Numbered from the stretch's first letter, positions 1-9,161 are shown. The stretch: 64,000 bases of DNA from Clostridia bacterium (GCA_017428385.1 JAFRQX010000010.1:62001-126000), one strand, 5' to 3'. Numbers and translations are program-made. The notes: generated from the letters alone by a model not told the origin.

Positions 1-70
1 CCTCGGCGCAGAGCCGGGGACAATGGGATTTATCCGCGGGCTGATTCAGCACGCGGAAGATATTCAGTAA
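1..70 (+). CDS. C-terminal end of a gene that starts before the window
   Basis: An open frame enters from the left edge and stops with TAA at 68-70. Only about 22 codons are visible, ending in residues HAEDIQ. The next gene begins 12 bases later in the same direction with its binding site in the spacer, so the two are probably co-transcribed. The fragment is too short to name. A small regulator beside an MFS exporter would be a common arrangement, but nothing here proves it. Confidence 0.4.
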   Translation, partial: LGAEPGTMGFIRGLIQHAEDIQ

Positions 71-82
71 AGAAGGATCATC

Positions 83-1327
83 GTGAAAACCAAATCAAAT
101 CTACGGAAATTTATCCTGCTCTGGACAGGCGAACTGATTTCATCCATCGGAGGCGGACTGACCAGCTTTGGCCTGGGGGTTTACATTTTCCAGCAGACAG
201 GAAGCGCAGCCAACATGGCGCTGATCACACTGCTTGGATTTCTTCCTACACTTTTGCTCAGCGTGCCTGCGGGCGCCCTGGCGGACCGGTATGACCGCCG
301 GCTGCTGATGATGATCGGAGACGGGTGCTCCGCGCTGGGCATTGTTTTCATCCTGGTCTGCATGATGAACGGCGGCGCATCCCTGGCTCAGATCTGCATC
401 GGAGTACTGATCAGCTCTGTGTTTTCCGCACTGCTGGAGCCTGCATTCCGTGCCACGATTACCGACATGCTGACCAGGGAAGAGTTTTCCCGGGCCAGCG
501 GCCTGGTTTCCCTGGCGGGCAGTGCCCGATATCTGTTTTCCCCGATCCTGGCTGGTTTTCTGCTGACGGTCAGCGACGTGAAACTGCTGCTGGTGATTGA
601 TATATGTACCTTTTTCCTGACGGTGATCAGTGCCGCGGTGGTTCGGAAAAGCATCGGGAAGAAAACTGCAGAAAAGAAGGATGGCCTTCTGGACAGTATC
701 CGAGACGGATGGAGAATCCTGCGGTCTGAAAGAGGCGTGCTGCTCCTGGTACTGGTTTCCTCTGCCATTACCCTGTTTATGGGGATGTTCCAGATCCTGG
801 CGGAGCCGATGGTGCTCTTCTTTTCAGACGAAAAGACGCTGGGAATCACTGAAACCATCTGTGCCAGCGGCATGCTGGTATCCGGCTTGATCCTGGGCGT
901 GCGGGGAATCAAAAGGAACTTTACCGGCATCATGAGCATGTCGCTTGCTGCTGCCGGGATTATGATGATCGGTTTCGGCCTGTTTGAAAACATCTGCACA
1001 ATCTGCATTTCCGGGTTCCTGTTTTTTGCCGCCCTGCCTTTTGCCAACAACTGCCTGGACTACCTGACGAGAACCCATATTCCTGACGATGTCCAGGGCA
1101 GGGTATGGGGACTGATCGGCTTCCTGTCCCAGTTTGGCTACGTGATCGCCTATGCCGTATCCGGCGTTGCCGCTGACGCACTGGGTCAGTGGACCGGCAT
1201 GGGAGTCGGAAGGGGATCCGCCATGGTAATCCAGGCGGCGGGCGGAATGATGGCGGCCATCGCTGTCAGCATGCTTTTCATCCGGAGCATCCGGGGACTG
1301 GAAAACAAAACGGAACAAACAGCATAA
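83..1327 (+). CDS. MFS transporter, probable drug or metabolite exporter
   Basis: A 414-residue integral membrane protein with about 12 hydrophobic segments, the usual size of a major facilitator permease. The loop after the second segment has the MFS motif A pattern (GALADRYDRR, about residues 63-72). The overall look is that of the enterobactin-exporter/MFS_3 group, which pumps small molecules outward with proton exchange. The start is GTG at 83 with AGAAGGA at 71-77. Substrate cannot be read from the sequence. A CPBP protease gene follows after 22 bases and may share the transcript. Confidence 0.85.
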   Translation: MKTKSNLRKFILLWTGELISSIGGGLTSFGLGVYIFQQTGSAANMALITLLGFLPTLLLSVPAGALADRYDRRLLMMIGDGCSALGIVFILVCMMNGGASLAQICIGVLISSVFSALLEPAFRATITDMLTREEFSRASGLVSLAGSARYLFSPILAGFLLTVSDVKLLLVIDICTFFLTVISAAVVRKSIGKKTAEKKDGLLDSIRDGWRILRSERGVLLLVLVSSAITLFMGMFQILAEPMVLFFSDEKTLGITETICASGMLVSGLILGVRGIKRNFTGIMSMSLAAAGIMMIGFGLFENICTICISGFLFFAALPFANNCLDYLTRTHIPDDVQGRVWGLIGFLSQFGYVIAYAVSGVAADALGQWTGMGVGRGSAMVIQAAGGMMAAIAVSMLFIRSIRGLENKTEQTA

Positions 1328-1349
1328 ACAATAAGAATTAAGGAGAAAA

Positions 1350-2192
1350 ATGAATATGCAGCATACAGCCTATCGATACAGGCCTGTGTTGTTTTTTGCA
1401 CTGGCTTATCTGTTCACATGGATTTTCTGGATACCGGCAATCTTTATCAAGGGAAATACCGGCACGTTCCTGATGATGCTGGGGCTTATTGCTCCGGCGG
1501 TGGTTTCCACACTGTTTGTTGTCTTCTCCGGATCAGACGCGCTCAAAAAGGATTTGCGGCAGAAGATCGTCGGTTTTTATAAGGTGAAGTGGATGAACGT
1601 CCTGCTGGCAATCCTGGTATTCGCCGGGATTACAGCCTGCTCCATCCTGCTGTCCCTGGCATTCGGTCAGCCGCTGAGCCAGTTTTCCTTTACCGAGGAC
1701 TTTTCCTTTACCGGTGTGGGAATCGGCAGCGCGCTGCTGACAATCCTGGTTGCTTCGATTATCGAAGAAGTGGGCTGGAAGGGATACTGTGAGGATTCCA
1801 TCGGAAACTATATGAACTGGTTCTGGGAATCCATGATTTTCGGTGTACTCTGGTCTTTCTGGCATTTTCCGCTGATCTTCATCCAGGGTACATACCAGGC
1901 GGGACTGATGGTTAACCCGCTGTATGTGATTAACTTCTTTGTCAGCGGCATTCCGCTAGGATTCATCATTACCTGGGTCTACCTTGCCAGTGATCGGTCG
2001 ATCCTGGCCTGCATGATTTTCCACCTGTTTGTCAATTTCATGCAGGAGAAGATCGCCATGACGCCCGAGACGAAATGCGTGCAGACTATTGTCGTTATAG
2101 CAGCTACAGTGATTATCGTCGCTGCAAAGAGGGACATGTTTTTTGAAACCCGCCATGTAGGCAGATTGCTGGATTCTGTTTCGGGAAAGTAA
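1350..2192 (+). CDS. CPBP family intramembrane glutamic endopeptidase
   Basis: A 280-residue, multi-spanning membrane protein. Residues 139-146 carry the family motif EExxW(K/R)GY (EEVGWKGY), and a later FWHFP segment near residue 172 supplies the second conserved element. CPBP (Abi/CAAX) proteins cut substrates inside the membrane; in Firmicutes they are linked to bacteriocin self-immunity and prenyl-protein processing. The ATG at 1350 has AAGGAGA just upstream. It lies 22 bases after the MFS gene. Substrate unknown. Confidence 0.85.
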   Translation: MNMQHTAYRYRPVLFFALAYLFTWIFWIPAIFIKGNTGTFLMMLGLIAPAVVSTLFVVFSGSDALKKDLRQKIVGFYKVKWMNVLLAILVFAGITACSILLSLAFGQPLSQFSFTEDFSFTGVGIGSALLTILVASIIEEVGWKGYCEDSIGNYMNWFWESMIFGVLWSFWHFPLIFIQGTYQAGLMVNPLYVINFFVSGIPLGFIITWVYLASDRSILACMIFHLFVNFMQEKIAMTPETKCVQTIVVIAATVIIVAAKRDMFFETRHVGRLLDSVSGK

Positions 2193-2206
2193 AAAAGCGA
2201 AAGAAC

Positions 2207-2234
2207 AAGGGCACCTGAGATCGCAGGTGCCCTT
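2207..2234. terminator. Bidirectional intrinsic terminator
   Basis: Perfect 11-base arms AAGGGCACCTG (2207-2217) and CAGGTGCCCTT (2224-2234) with a 6-base loop. It sits between two converging genes (CPBP protease and SH3 protein) and has an A-rich stretch on the left, which reads as a U-run for the minus-strand gene. Confidence 0.75.
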
Positions 2235-2253
2235 GAATCATGTCGGGAAATAT

Positions 2254-2730
2254 TTACTTATGAATCCATCCGGAGGCGCCGCGCAGGCCGACAACGAGCC
2301 ATTCGCCGTCATCCTTCAGGATGGGCAGGACGGTATCCTTGTCCAGCAGGCCGACCTTCAGGGCGGAGGTGTCATTCCAGGCATAAACCGGGGTTGCTGC
2401 ATCAGCCTTGTACCAGGCAGGATCGATGGCAAGATAGTCGGCCTTTACCCAGCCTTCAGCGCTGTCTTCAGAATCCCCGGTAAAGATATGGGCCCAGCCG
2501 TCTTTCTGCTCATACACAATGATCCGGGCTCCGTCATGCAGGGTGTCCAGGATGCCCGCGTTGGTGCCGGGCGCCTCACGGAGGGTCAGGTCTTCACACA
2601 GGACCACGGCAGAAAGGCCGATCTGTCCTTCTCCATAGGGAGGAATAATCTCTGCCTGAGCAGTTATAACACTTCCAAGAATAATCATCATTACCAGGGC
2701 CAGAATTGTTAACCAAACATGTTTCTTCAT
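2254..2730 (-). CDS. Secreted protein with bacterial SH3-like domain
   Basis: About 158 residues. A signal peptide (MKKHVWLTILALVMM, ending near TAQA) is followed by a bacterial SH3 fold: the phrase LTLREAPGTNAGILDTL with downstream GWAHI and GWVKADYL is typical of SH3_3 domains, which bind cell-wall peptides or act as protein adaptors outside the membrane. The frame stays open for 42 more codons upstream, but ATG at 2730 has a strong AAGGAGG site at 2739-2746 and begins the signal peptide, so that start was chosen. Partner unknown. Confidence 0.75.
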   Translation of the reverse strand: MKKHVWLTILALVMMIILGSVITAQAEIIPPYGEGQIGLSAVVLCEDLTLREAPGTNAGILDTLHDGARIIVYEQKDGWAHIFTGDSEDSAEGWVKADYLAIDPAWYKADAATPVYAWNDTSALKVGLLDKDTVLPILKDDGEWLVVGLRGASGWIHK

Positions 2731-2859
2731 GCTCGTCAACCTCCTTTTCGTGTGTTCATTTATTAAACGATGCGCATTGACGTTTCGTTCCCCGGATGCA
2801 TTCGGGGGTGCTGAACGGGAAAACTGAAAGGACAATATGCTGTTGTTTGAATACAACGA

Positions 2860-3705
2860 TTATAGCACGTTTTCCGGCTTTTGAACATGATGTATCCTGT
2901 CGGCTGCAAACCACAGGATCAGTGCGGCCGCCAGCCAGACAATCCGGTATACATTCACAGAAAGATCACCTGGGAAAGGATCGAACAGGGCGTTCCAGTC
3001 ATAGATTACACCGATCGAATCCATGAAAGCATGGTACACCGCACAGGCAATGATGCTCTTTGTCGCTTTGTAGATGGCCGCCAGGGCAAAGGCCCAGATC
3101 AGGATTGTAATTCCGAAACCGATCATGCTGTCTCCGTAATGGCGGGACGTCGGATCGAGCCATACCGGGTAATGCCAGGCATACCAGAAGACAGAAGTCG
3201 TCAGAACGGAAAAGGGGAAGGGCATCCTTTTCTCCATTTCGGGCTGGAGCAGACCCCGCCAGCCGGTTTCCTCGGCGATGCCGACAAAAGGAATCATGAC
3301 GATAAAGAGCAGCGGAAGCATATACCATGCCGTTCCGTTGGGCTTACCGAAGAATAACGCATACAGGAGAGCAAGCAGGCAAAAGAAGCCGGTGATCAGG
3401 ATGGCTCTGCCTTTGTTCTCTGTGTGCATGATATTACGGAGCAACTGCTTTATGCTGATTCTGTCCCTGAACAGAGAGATCATCAGTACGGCAATAAAGG
3501 GTGTCGGCGTGGAAAACAGCAGACCGATGATAATATACAGCACATAGCCGACAGATACGGCGCCTGTTTCGCTGTAAGCTACAGAGTACGGCAACAGCCA
3601 GACATGCAGTGTGACATAACAAAAGGCTGAAAGCGCGATCACCAACAGCAAGTACCACAGCAGCCTGCCTGAATGAAATGAGTTTTGTGTTTTTTCGTTT
3701 ACCAT
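2860..3705 (-). CDS. CPBP family intramembrane glutamic endopeptidase
   Basis: A 281-residue membrane protein with the CPBP signature EETGWRG at residues 145-151, closer to consensus than the copy at 1350, and a later YAWHYPVW element for the second active-site motif. GGAAGGAG lies just before the ATG at 3705. It is read in the same direction as the SH3 protein gene 129 bases downstream. Two CPBP genes bracketing one secreted protein suggests a shared envelope role, but this is only inference. Confidence 0.85.
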   Translation of the reverse strand: MVNEKTQNSFHSGRLLWYLLLVIALSAFCYVTLHVWLLPYSVAYSETGAVSVGYVLYIIIGLLFSTPTPFIAVLMISLFRDRISIKQLLRNIMHTENKGRAILITGFFCLLALLYALFFGKPNGTAWYMLPLLFIVMIPFVGIAEETGWRGLLQPEMEKRMPFPFSVLTTSVFWYAWHYPVWLDPTSRHYGDSMIGFGITILIWAFALAAIYKATKSIIACAVYHAFMDSIGVIYDWNALFDPFPGDLSVNVYRIVWLAAALILWFAADRIHHVQKPENVL

Positions 3706-3908
3706 GGAATTTCTCCTTCCTTTCTGTTAGGTACGCTGATTAGACGGATAAGTTCCGGTTTCGTTACAACTTCATTTGATCATTAAAAGGAGCCGTTCTG
3801 ACCAGAAATGGTTACACAAATATGGATTAAAAGGTATTTGGATATAACAGCACAATCCTTGACAACAACTGCACAAATGGAGACAATTACGATTAATTCC
3901 AGGTGTGA

Positions 3909-3914
3909 TAGAAT
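3909..3914 (+). promoter_or_regulatory. Candidate -10 box for the GH18 gene
   Basis: TAGAAT preceded by TGTGA, about 43 bases before the ATG at 3957. No convincing -35 stands 17 bases upstream. A second candidate, TTGACA at 3859-3864, lacks a good -10 partner. Confidence 0.35.
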
Positions 3915-3956
3915 GAGCCCAACAAGGGGACAACAATTACATTTGGAGGGATTTAA

Positions 3957-5171
3957 ATGAAGAAGCTCATTTGCGTGTTACTGACTGCTGTCCTGTTATC
4001 AGCCCTTTTCCTGGGCGGAGCCTGTGCCGAAACGAAGAAAGAGGAACCCGGCGTGACTGTTTACTTTCCGAACTGGAACATCTATTCCGACAGCCGGCAG
4101 GATGTGAACGGCCTGCCGTGGGATCGGATCGACTGCGTGAACCACGCTTTCTGGGAAGTCATTCCTCAGGACGGCGGTTTCGCTATCGTGTCCACCGATC
4201 CCTGGGCGGATACGGATCCGGACAACCCCGTAGCCCATTTCGCCCAGTATGCGGAATGCGCGGAGAAATATCCTGACAAGCAGATCCTGATCTCCATCGG
4301 CGGATGGACAGACTCCGGCCACTTCTCCGAAATGGCACTGACCAAGGAGAGCCGCGGGTCCTTTATCCAGAGCTGCCTGGATACCCTGGACGCTTATCCT
4401 TTCTTGTCCGGCCTGGACATCGACTGGGAGTATCCCGGCGTGGAACGTGAACCCGAGGATGAAAGCGACGAAGGCTGCCCGGTGGTGGGTGACGACTGGA
4501 CCAACTATACCCTGATGCTGAAAGAGCTTCGTGAAGCGCTGGATGAGCATTTCGGCGAAGGAAAGAAGATCCTGACCGTGTGTGCCGGCGCCTCTGTCGG
4601 CTGGTCCCTGAGCAAGCAGGATTACGCTTCCCTGCATCCCTATGTGGACAAGATCAACCTGATGACCTATGACATGGCCGGCTCCTGGGAGGAGAACACG
4701 GGCCATCATACGGCGCTGCTTGGCGAAGTTTCCGCGGATACGGCCGTGAAGTACCTGCTGGAGCAGGGCGTGCCGGCGGAAAAGATCACGATCGGCTCCC
4801 CGCTGTACAGCCATGGCTGGAAGATGCGTGAAGCGGCGGAAGAAATCGTTGGCGCTCCCGCTGACGCGATTGACGATATGACCTGGCATGACATTATGGT
4901 GATCGAGCAGGCTGCTGTGCCGGAAGGAACGCCCGGATGGCATAAGGGCTATGATGCGGAAAAGGGTGCTGCCTGGCTGTGGAACGACAATCCGGAAGCT
5001 CCCGAATATCTCGACTTCATCACCTATGAAAGCACCGAGTCCCTGGCGGCGAAGCTGGACTATATCAAGGCCAACGGACTGGGCGGCCTGATCATCTGGG
5101 AAGTGCACGGCGACAGCATCGACAACGACTGGCCGATGATCACACAGATGCACAAGGGACTGCATCCCTGA
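3957..5171 (+). CDS. Secreted glycoside hydrolase family 18 (chitinase-like)
   Basis: A 404-residue exported enzyme. Residues 1-24 form a signal peptide ending ACA. SIGGW at 113-117 and GLDIDWEYP at 152-160 are the two GH18 hallmarks; the DxxDxDxE motif supplies the catalytic acid E158. Family members cleave beta-1,4-linked N-acetylglucosamine polymers by substrate-assisted catalysis. No separate carbohydrate-binding or anchor domain is visible, so it is probably a free extracellular enzyme acting on chitin, peptidoglycan or glycans. TTGGAGGG stands before the ATG. It is monocistronic, closed by the hairpin at 5194-5221. Confidence 0.9.
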   Translation: MKKLICVLLTAVLLSALFLGGACAETKKEEPGVTVYFPNWNIYSDSRQDVNGLPWDRIDCVNHAFWEVIPQDGGFAIVSTDPWADTDPDNPVAHFAQYAECAEKYPDKQILISIGGWTDSGHFSEMALTKESRGSFIQSCLDTLDAYPFLSGLDIDWEYPGVEREPEDESDEGCPVVGDDWTNYTLMLKELREALDEHFGEGKKILTVCAGASVGWSLSKQDYASLHPYVDKINLMTYDMAGSWEENTGHHTALLGEVSADTAVKYLLEQGVPAEKITIGSPLYSHGWKMREAAEEIVGAPADAIDDMTWHDIMVIEQAAVPEGTPGWHKGYDAEKGAAWLWNDNPEAPEYLDFITYESTESLAAKLDYIKANGLGGLIIWEVHGDSIDNDWPMITQMHKGLHP

Positions 5172-5186
5172 GGGGTTATCAAAAAG

Positions 5187-5226
5187 TAAAAAAACTCTGG
5201 CGGCCTGATGACCGCCAGAGTCTTTA
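5187..5226. terminator. Bidirectional terminator between convergent genes
   Basis: Perfect 10-base arms ACTCTGGCGG (5194-5203) and CCGCCAGAGT (5212-5221), with A-rich sequence on the left and TCTTTAT on the right. It can serve both the GH18 gene and the minus-strand gene ending at 5243. Confidence 0.8.
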
Positions 5227-5242
5227 TATCGGGCTGCAACGC

Positions 5243-5908
5243 TTATTGAGCAGGGATATCGACAGGGGACATTTCGATGCCCAAAGGCTGGAGCAATGCC
5301 TGGATTGTTTCCTGGGATTCTGCTTCCGCTTCACTCAGGACGAGGAACATGCCAGTGGCATGATGCCAGCTCAAAGTGACCAATACAGGCACTCCCTTTT
5401 CAAAAAGGAACAGATAGTATTCGGGTTCTTCAATTTCCAGTTCAGGCATGTTCATGATGGCCTGCAACGCAGAGGTGAGGGAAAGGATATCTACTCCCTT
5501 CTGACCGTTGATGATATTGGAAAGGGCGGTGATGCCGCTGGCCCGGGCCAGGAGCTGCTCCTGCAGGGAAGGGGAAAGGGCGTTAAACTTTTCCTGCTCG
5601 TTTTCGGACATCATCATTTTCAGCCAGCCCATTGGGTCTGCCTGTTTCAGGCTGTATACGGCAATCGGCTTGTCATAGTCGCCTGTGTTGAACGTTGTCT
5701 CAAGCGTATCCGGATTGGCACTGGCAGACATAAATATATCCAGATAATCCCGGCTCTGCACCATTTCATTCATCACACCGACAACCTTAAGGCCGGTTTC
5801 ATAGAGGTCCGGGGCGGCGGCTCCTTCCTCTTCCGCCAGACAGTATGTGCAGGACAGACTGAAGACCATGGCACAAAGCAGTGCCATTATTTTTTTGCAG
5901 TGATTCAT
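5243..5908 (-). CDS. Secreted protein of unknown function
   Basis: About 221 residues with an N-terminal signal peptide (MNHCKKIMALLCAMVFS, cleaved near CLAEE). The mature part is acidic and mostly helical, with two Met-rich stretches (GVMNEMVQSRD and LKMMMSENE) and no motif I recognise. The frame opens 11 codons earlier, but ATG at 5908 has AAGGAGGT just upstream and starts the signal peptide. It stands alone between a terminator and the DJ-1 gene on the same strand. Confidence 0.65.
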   Translation of the reverse strand: MNHCKKIMALLCAMVFSLSCTYCLAEEEGAAAPDLYETGLKVVGVMNEMVQSRDYLDIFMSASANPDTLETTFNTGDYDKPIAVYSLKQADPMGWLKMMMSENEQEKFNALSPSLQEQLLARASGITALSNIINGQKGVDILSLTSALQAIMNMPELEIEEPEYYLFLFEKGVPVLVTLSWHHATGMFLVLSEAEAESQETIQALLQPLGIEMSPVDIPAQ

Positions 5909-5965
5909 TGTTTCTACCTCCTTTAATGAAAAACGATTCATAAGTTTTCCCCTTTTACCGGAGAC

Positions 5966-6550
5966 TTATCTGAACCCCATGCCGAACCGGACGGTAGCTG
6001 CTTTCTCTTTGCCCAGAAGTCTTTCAAGCATTTCGAAAGCGACTGCCGGGGCAGTCTGGGGACAGTAAGACGTAATAATATTCCGGTCGATGACGACGGG
6101 CTCGTTGATCACATTGACACCAAAGCCGGCCAGTTCTTTCTGGCGATAGCCATCCGCCAGATGATAGGTAGTGGCATTCCTTCCTGCCAGGACGCCGCTT
6201 TTGCCTATGGGAAGCGCCGCAACGCATACGCTGGCGATGACCTTTTCCTGATTATTGAATTCCCGGATCAGATCCAGAAAGCGTTCGTCATAGGCTTCTT
6301 CAAAATATCCGTAGAGGTGATCTCCGCCGGGGATAGCCAGGGCGTCATATTCTTCAGCATGAATATCCCGGATCAACTTATCTGTCTTAATTTCAGTGTT
6401 CCAGAAAGCACTGGGAACGGATGAATTAAATCCACAGGTATCCAGTTCAATATCATAACCGTATTCGCTTTTTGCCCATCCGACAACGTCATAGAAGGGC
6501 GCGAATTCCATCGTTTCAAAACCTTTACAGCAAAACAAAAGTACTTTCAT
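5966..6550 (-). CDS. DJ-1/PfpI family protein
   Basis: A 194-residue single-domain protein. The order of elements is that of the DJ-1/PfpI class I glutamine-amidotransferase-like fold: acidic residue E15, AIPGGDH at 72-78, and the nucleophile elbow ASVCVAA with C109. Relatives act as glyoxalases, chaperones or peptidases, and some branches bind small molecules. The sequence does not choose between them. It precedes the secreted protein gene ending at 5243 on the same strand. Confidence 0.8.
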   Translation of the reverse strand: MKVLLFCCKGFETMEFAPFYDVVGWAKSEYGYDIELDTCGFNSSVPSAFWNTEIKTDKLIRDIHAEEYDALAIPGGDHLYGYFEEAYDERFLDLIREFNNQEKVIASVCVAALPIGKSGVLAGRNATTYHLADGYRQKELAGFGVNVINEPVVIDRNIITSYCPQTAPAVAFEMLERLLGKEKAATVRFGMGFR

Positions 6551-6732
6551 ATCGCGCGAGTAAACCCTTCCGATTATATTATTCCAGACAAGACAGGCTT
6601 ATCTTCCAATGCCTGGATTACCCAGGGACATATCACTTCAGAGTGAACGGTATTATCATACCAAACATAACCCGATTCAGTCAAAAAACAGGATGATTAT
6701 TATACTCGTCTACTGGCATATGCATGGCTTCC

Positions 6733-6761
6733 TTGACATCAATGACGGCAGGTGCTAACAT
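6733..6761 (+). promoter_or_regulatory. Sigma-A promoter for the methyltransferase gene
   Basis: TTGACA (6733-6738) and TAACAT (6756-6761) separated by 17 bases, about 55 bases before the ATG at 6815. It is the strongest feature in the spacer 6551-6814; I see nothing else there. Confidence 0.65.
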
Positions 6762-6814
6762 CTGCAATTAGACATTACTAAACAATAGATTGTCTTTCAA
6801 AGAGGAGGCTTCAT

Positions 6815-7456
6815 ATGTCCAGTATAGAGTATAAAAAAGTATCCATTGCTGAGTTCTCCAAAGCGGCTGAAGTATATGAAACAGACCAGGCCGGTGTATA
6901 TAAGATGTGCAAGAAGGATTATCCGGACGTGCTGGCAGAACTGGAAAAAGAAGAATTCAACGATCTGCTGGACTGCGGATGCGGAACAGCTCCGATGCTG
7001 ACTCTGCTTAAAGAGAAATATCCGGATAAGCGGTATACAGGCATAGACCTGACGCCGAAAATGATTGAGGTTGCCAGGGCAAAGCATATGCAGGGCGTCG
7101 AGCTTGTGGTAGGGGACTGTGAGAACCTGCCGTTTGAGGATAATTCATTTGACGCGGTTATCTGCTGCCAGAGTTTTCATCATTATCCCAACGTCCAGGA
7201 TTTCTTTAACAGCGTATACCGTGTGCTTCGTCCGGGTGGAAGACTGGTGTTGAGGGATATGACGGCGAAAAGCCCCGTCATGCTGTGGCTGATGAATCAT
7301 GTGGAAGTGCCGCTGATCAACCTGACCGGACACGGAGACGTTCATGTGTACAGTAAAAAGGAAGTAGAAGCACTCTGCGACAAAGCAGGCCTGAAAATGG
7401 AACTGTTTGAAGCAAGAGGCTTCTTCCGCCTGCATTGTGTGGCTAGGAAACCGTAA
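6815..7456 (+). CDS. Class I SAM-dependent methyltransferase
   Basis: A 213-residue cytoplasmic enzyme of the Methyltransf_11/UbiE type. LLDCGCGTAP near residue 51 is motif I (SAM glycine loop), YTGIDLTPKMI is the acidic strand, and GGRLVLRDM marks motif III. It would transfer methyl to a small molecule; the substrate is not evident. AGAGGAGG precedes the ATG. It is a single gene with its own promoter and a shared terminator downstream. Confidence 0.8.
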   Translation: MSSIEYKKVSIAEFSKAAEVYETDQAGVYKMCKKDYPDVLAELEKEEFNDLLDCGCGTAPMLTLLKEKYPDKRYTGIDLTPKMIEVARAKHMQGVELVVGDCENLPFEDNSFDAVICCQSFHHYPNVQDFFNSVYRVLRPGGRLVLRDMTAKSPVMLWLMNHVEVPLINLTGHGDVHVYSKKEVEALCDKAGLKMELFEARGFFRLHCVARKP

Positions 7457-7481
7457 TCAGACCGGTGAAACCCAATGAAAA

Positions 7482-7508
7482 AAACCTTGATTTTTCAAGG
7501 GGTTTTCT
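7482..7508. terminator. Intrinsic terminator between convergent genes
   Basis: Complementary arms around AACCTTGA and TCAAGGGGTT with a T-rich loop, an A-run on the left and TTTTC on the right. It lies between the methyltransferase gene and the converging HAD gene. Confidence 0.65.
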
Positions 7509-7514
7509 TTCTGC

Positions 7515-8177
7515 TTATCCACGTGGATTCAAAATCAGGTTTTCAACTTCTGATGCTGAGGCGGCCAGGAAGGTTGCACAGGCGTTAGTCAGTTCGTTCC
7601 GGTCACCGTATCCATACAAGACTCCGATGCTGTCCATTTCAAGATTACGCGCGGCAGTGATGTCATTTTCACGGTCTCCGACCATGACAGCTTTCCGTAT
7701 ATCATTGAGTCCGCATAAGCTGACAGCATACCGAAGAACGTCAGGCTTATCCTGCCTGTCCGTATCATTGGCAGTGGCCAGCACATCGAAGTATTTGCGC
7801 AGCCCAAAGTGTTCCAGTACCATTTCAGTTCCACGGAGTCCCTTAGAAGTAGCAATAATCAGTTTTTTTCCGGCAGCTTTCAAACCGGAGAGCATGTCCT
7901 CTATGCCGGGATAAACGCTGTTTTCAAGCCGCCCGCCCATACCGTTGTAGTATTCCCTGAAAAAGGAAATGGCACGTTCAGTTTCTTCAGGGGAGTATCC
8001 CAGACCTTTTTCAAAAGAATCCTTCAGCGGAGGTCCGACGAATCTGCGCAGATCGGCGGGATCTGACGCCCGGCCTTCTATTTTCCGGATGGCATAGGCA
8101 AATCCGTTCATGATGCCGGGACCGGAATCAGTCAGAGTTCCATCCAGATCAAAAAAGATGAAATCATATTTTTTCAT
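7515..8177 (-). CDS. HAD superfamily phosphatase, Gph/PGMB-like
   Basis: 220 residues. DLDGTLTD at 10-17 is HAD motif I with its two catalytic aspartates, and MVGDRENDI near 165-173 is motif IV. A helical cap follows motif I, as in phosphoglycolate and pyrophosphate phosphatases. It would hydrolyse a small phosphate ester in the cytoplasm. Its ATG at 8177 is 2 bases past the stop of the HTH-methyltransferase gene at 8180, so the pair is an operon. Confidence 0.85.
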   Translation of the reverse strand: MKKYDFIFFDLDGTLTDSGPGIMNGFAYAIRKIEGRASDPADLRRFVGPPLKDSFEKGLGYSPEETERAISFFREYYNGMGGRLENSVYPGIEDMLSGLKAAGKKLIIATSKGLRGTEMVLEHFGLRKYFDVLATANDTDRQDKPDVLRYAVSLCGLNDIRKAVMVGDRENDITAARNLEMDSIGVLYGYGDRNELTNACATFLAASASEVENLILNPRG

Positions 8178-8179
8178 GT

Positions 8180-8992
8180 TTATTTCACCTTCTTTTCCGC
8201 AACCATGATGTCCATACAGTGCTGGTGGGGGATGCCGCCGCTGTTGCAGTCAAAGAGTTCCTCATCAATCCTGTGCATATGCCAGTCATGATAGTATGTG
8301 AACAGTTCTCCACTCTTCCACTCATAACGGTTGCCCTTTTTCTCTCCTGAGCGCTTCAGATAGGGCTTGGATACGAACACGTTGAGCGCGTGTAGCCCGC
8401 CGTCATTGGTATACTTTTTCAGGTTATCCGTGACTTCTTCCCGGATGTCCGGGCGCAGGAAGTGGAAAACGCCGCTGCTCAGGATGATGTCATATTTTTC
8501 TGTCAACCGATAATCCGAGATATCAGCCTTGAAGAAATCCACGCGGGTGTTGCATCTTTCCGCCAGGATACGACCCTTTTCCAGACCGTTTTCAGCAATA
8601 TCAATGGCGGACACGCGGTAGCCGTTCCGGGCCAGGAAAACGGCATCCTTTCCTTCGCCGCAGCCGATATCCAGTACCTTGTAGGGCTTTATCGGCGGCC
8701 GCAGCCGCAGGATATCATAGCAAAGACGATTGGGCTCGATGCCCCAGTAGTATTCTGAAGTCTGGTATCTTTCCTCATAATCGGCCAGGATCGGAGATCG
8801 GTATCCCACAAGGGCGTCCACGGTTGTTCCCAGCACTTCCGCAAGGGCTGTCAGCAGTTCCACATCCGGATGGGATGCGTCTGTTTCCCACTTTGAAACA
8901 GCCTGGAAGGAGACGGATAATTTCTCCGCCAGTTCCTTCTGCGTCATTCCCAGAGCTTTGCGTTTCCTGGTAATCGTTTCACCGATACTCAT
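8180..8992 (-). CDS. XRE-type HTH fused to a TehB-like methyltransferase
   Basis: 270 residues in two parts. Residues 5-62 are a Cro/C1 helix-turn-helix (MTQKELAEKLSVS then AVSKWE). From about 80 onward is a class I SAM methyltransferase: YYWGIEPN, motif I VLDIGCGEG at 106-114, AIDIAENG and LSSGVFHFL. The catalytic part resembles TehB, which detoxifies tellurite or related species. A DNA-binding head on such an enzyme suggests a regulator that senses SAM or its substrate, or an enzyme that controls its own operon. It is translationally close to the HAD gene. Confidence 0.8.
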   Translation of the reverse strand: MSIGETITRKRKALGMTQKELAEKLSVSFQAVSKWETDASHPDVELLTALAEVLGTTVDALVGYRSPILADYEERYQTSEYYWGIEPNRLCYDILRLRPPIKPYKVLDIGCGEGKDAVFLARNGYRVSAIDIAENGLEKGRILAERCNTRVDFFKADISDYRLTEKYDIILSSGVFHFLRPDIREEVTDNLKKYTNDGGLHALNVFVSKPYLKRSGEKKGNRYEWKSGELFTYYHDWHMHRIDEELFDCNSGGIPHQHCMDIMVAEKKVK

Positions 8993-9115
8993 GGTACACC
9001 TCCCCGGAATTCATCTTCTGATGAGTCCATTATAGGGGAGAATTCCACGAAAACAATAATCTGTTTGGAGAATTGAAAAGAAAAATCAACCAACAGTAGA
9101 ATTGCGGGTTATTAA

Positions 9116-9147
9116 AACGGACGCCGAGAACTGTTTCGGCGTCCGTT
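9116..9147 (-). terminator. Terminator of the M42/DUF4003 transcript
   Basis: Perfect 12-base arms AACGGACGCCGA (9116-9127) and TCGGCGTCCGTT (9136-9147). Read on the minus strand the hairpin is followed by TTTTAAT. Confidence 0.8.
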
Positions 9148-9161
9148 TATGGCAATGAATA

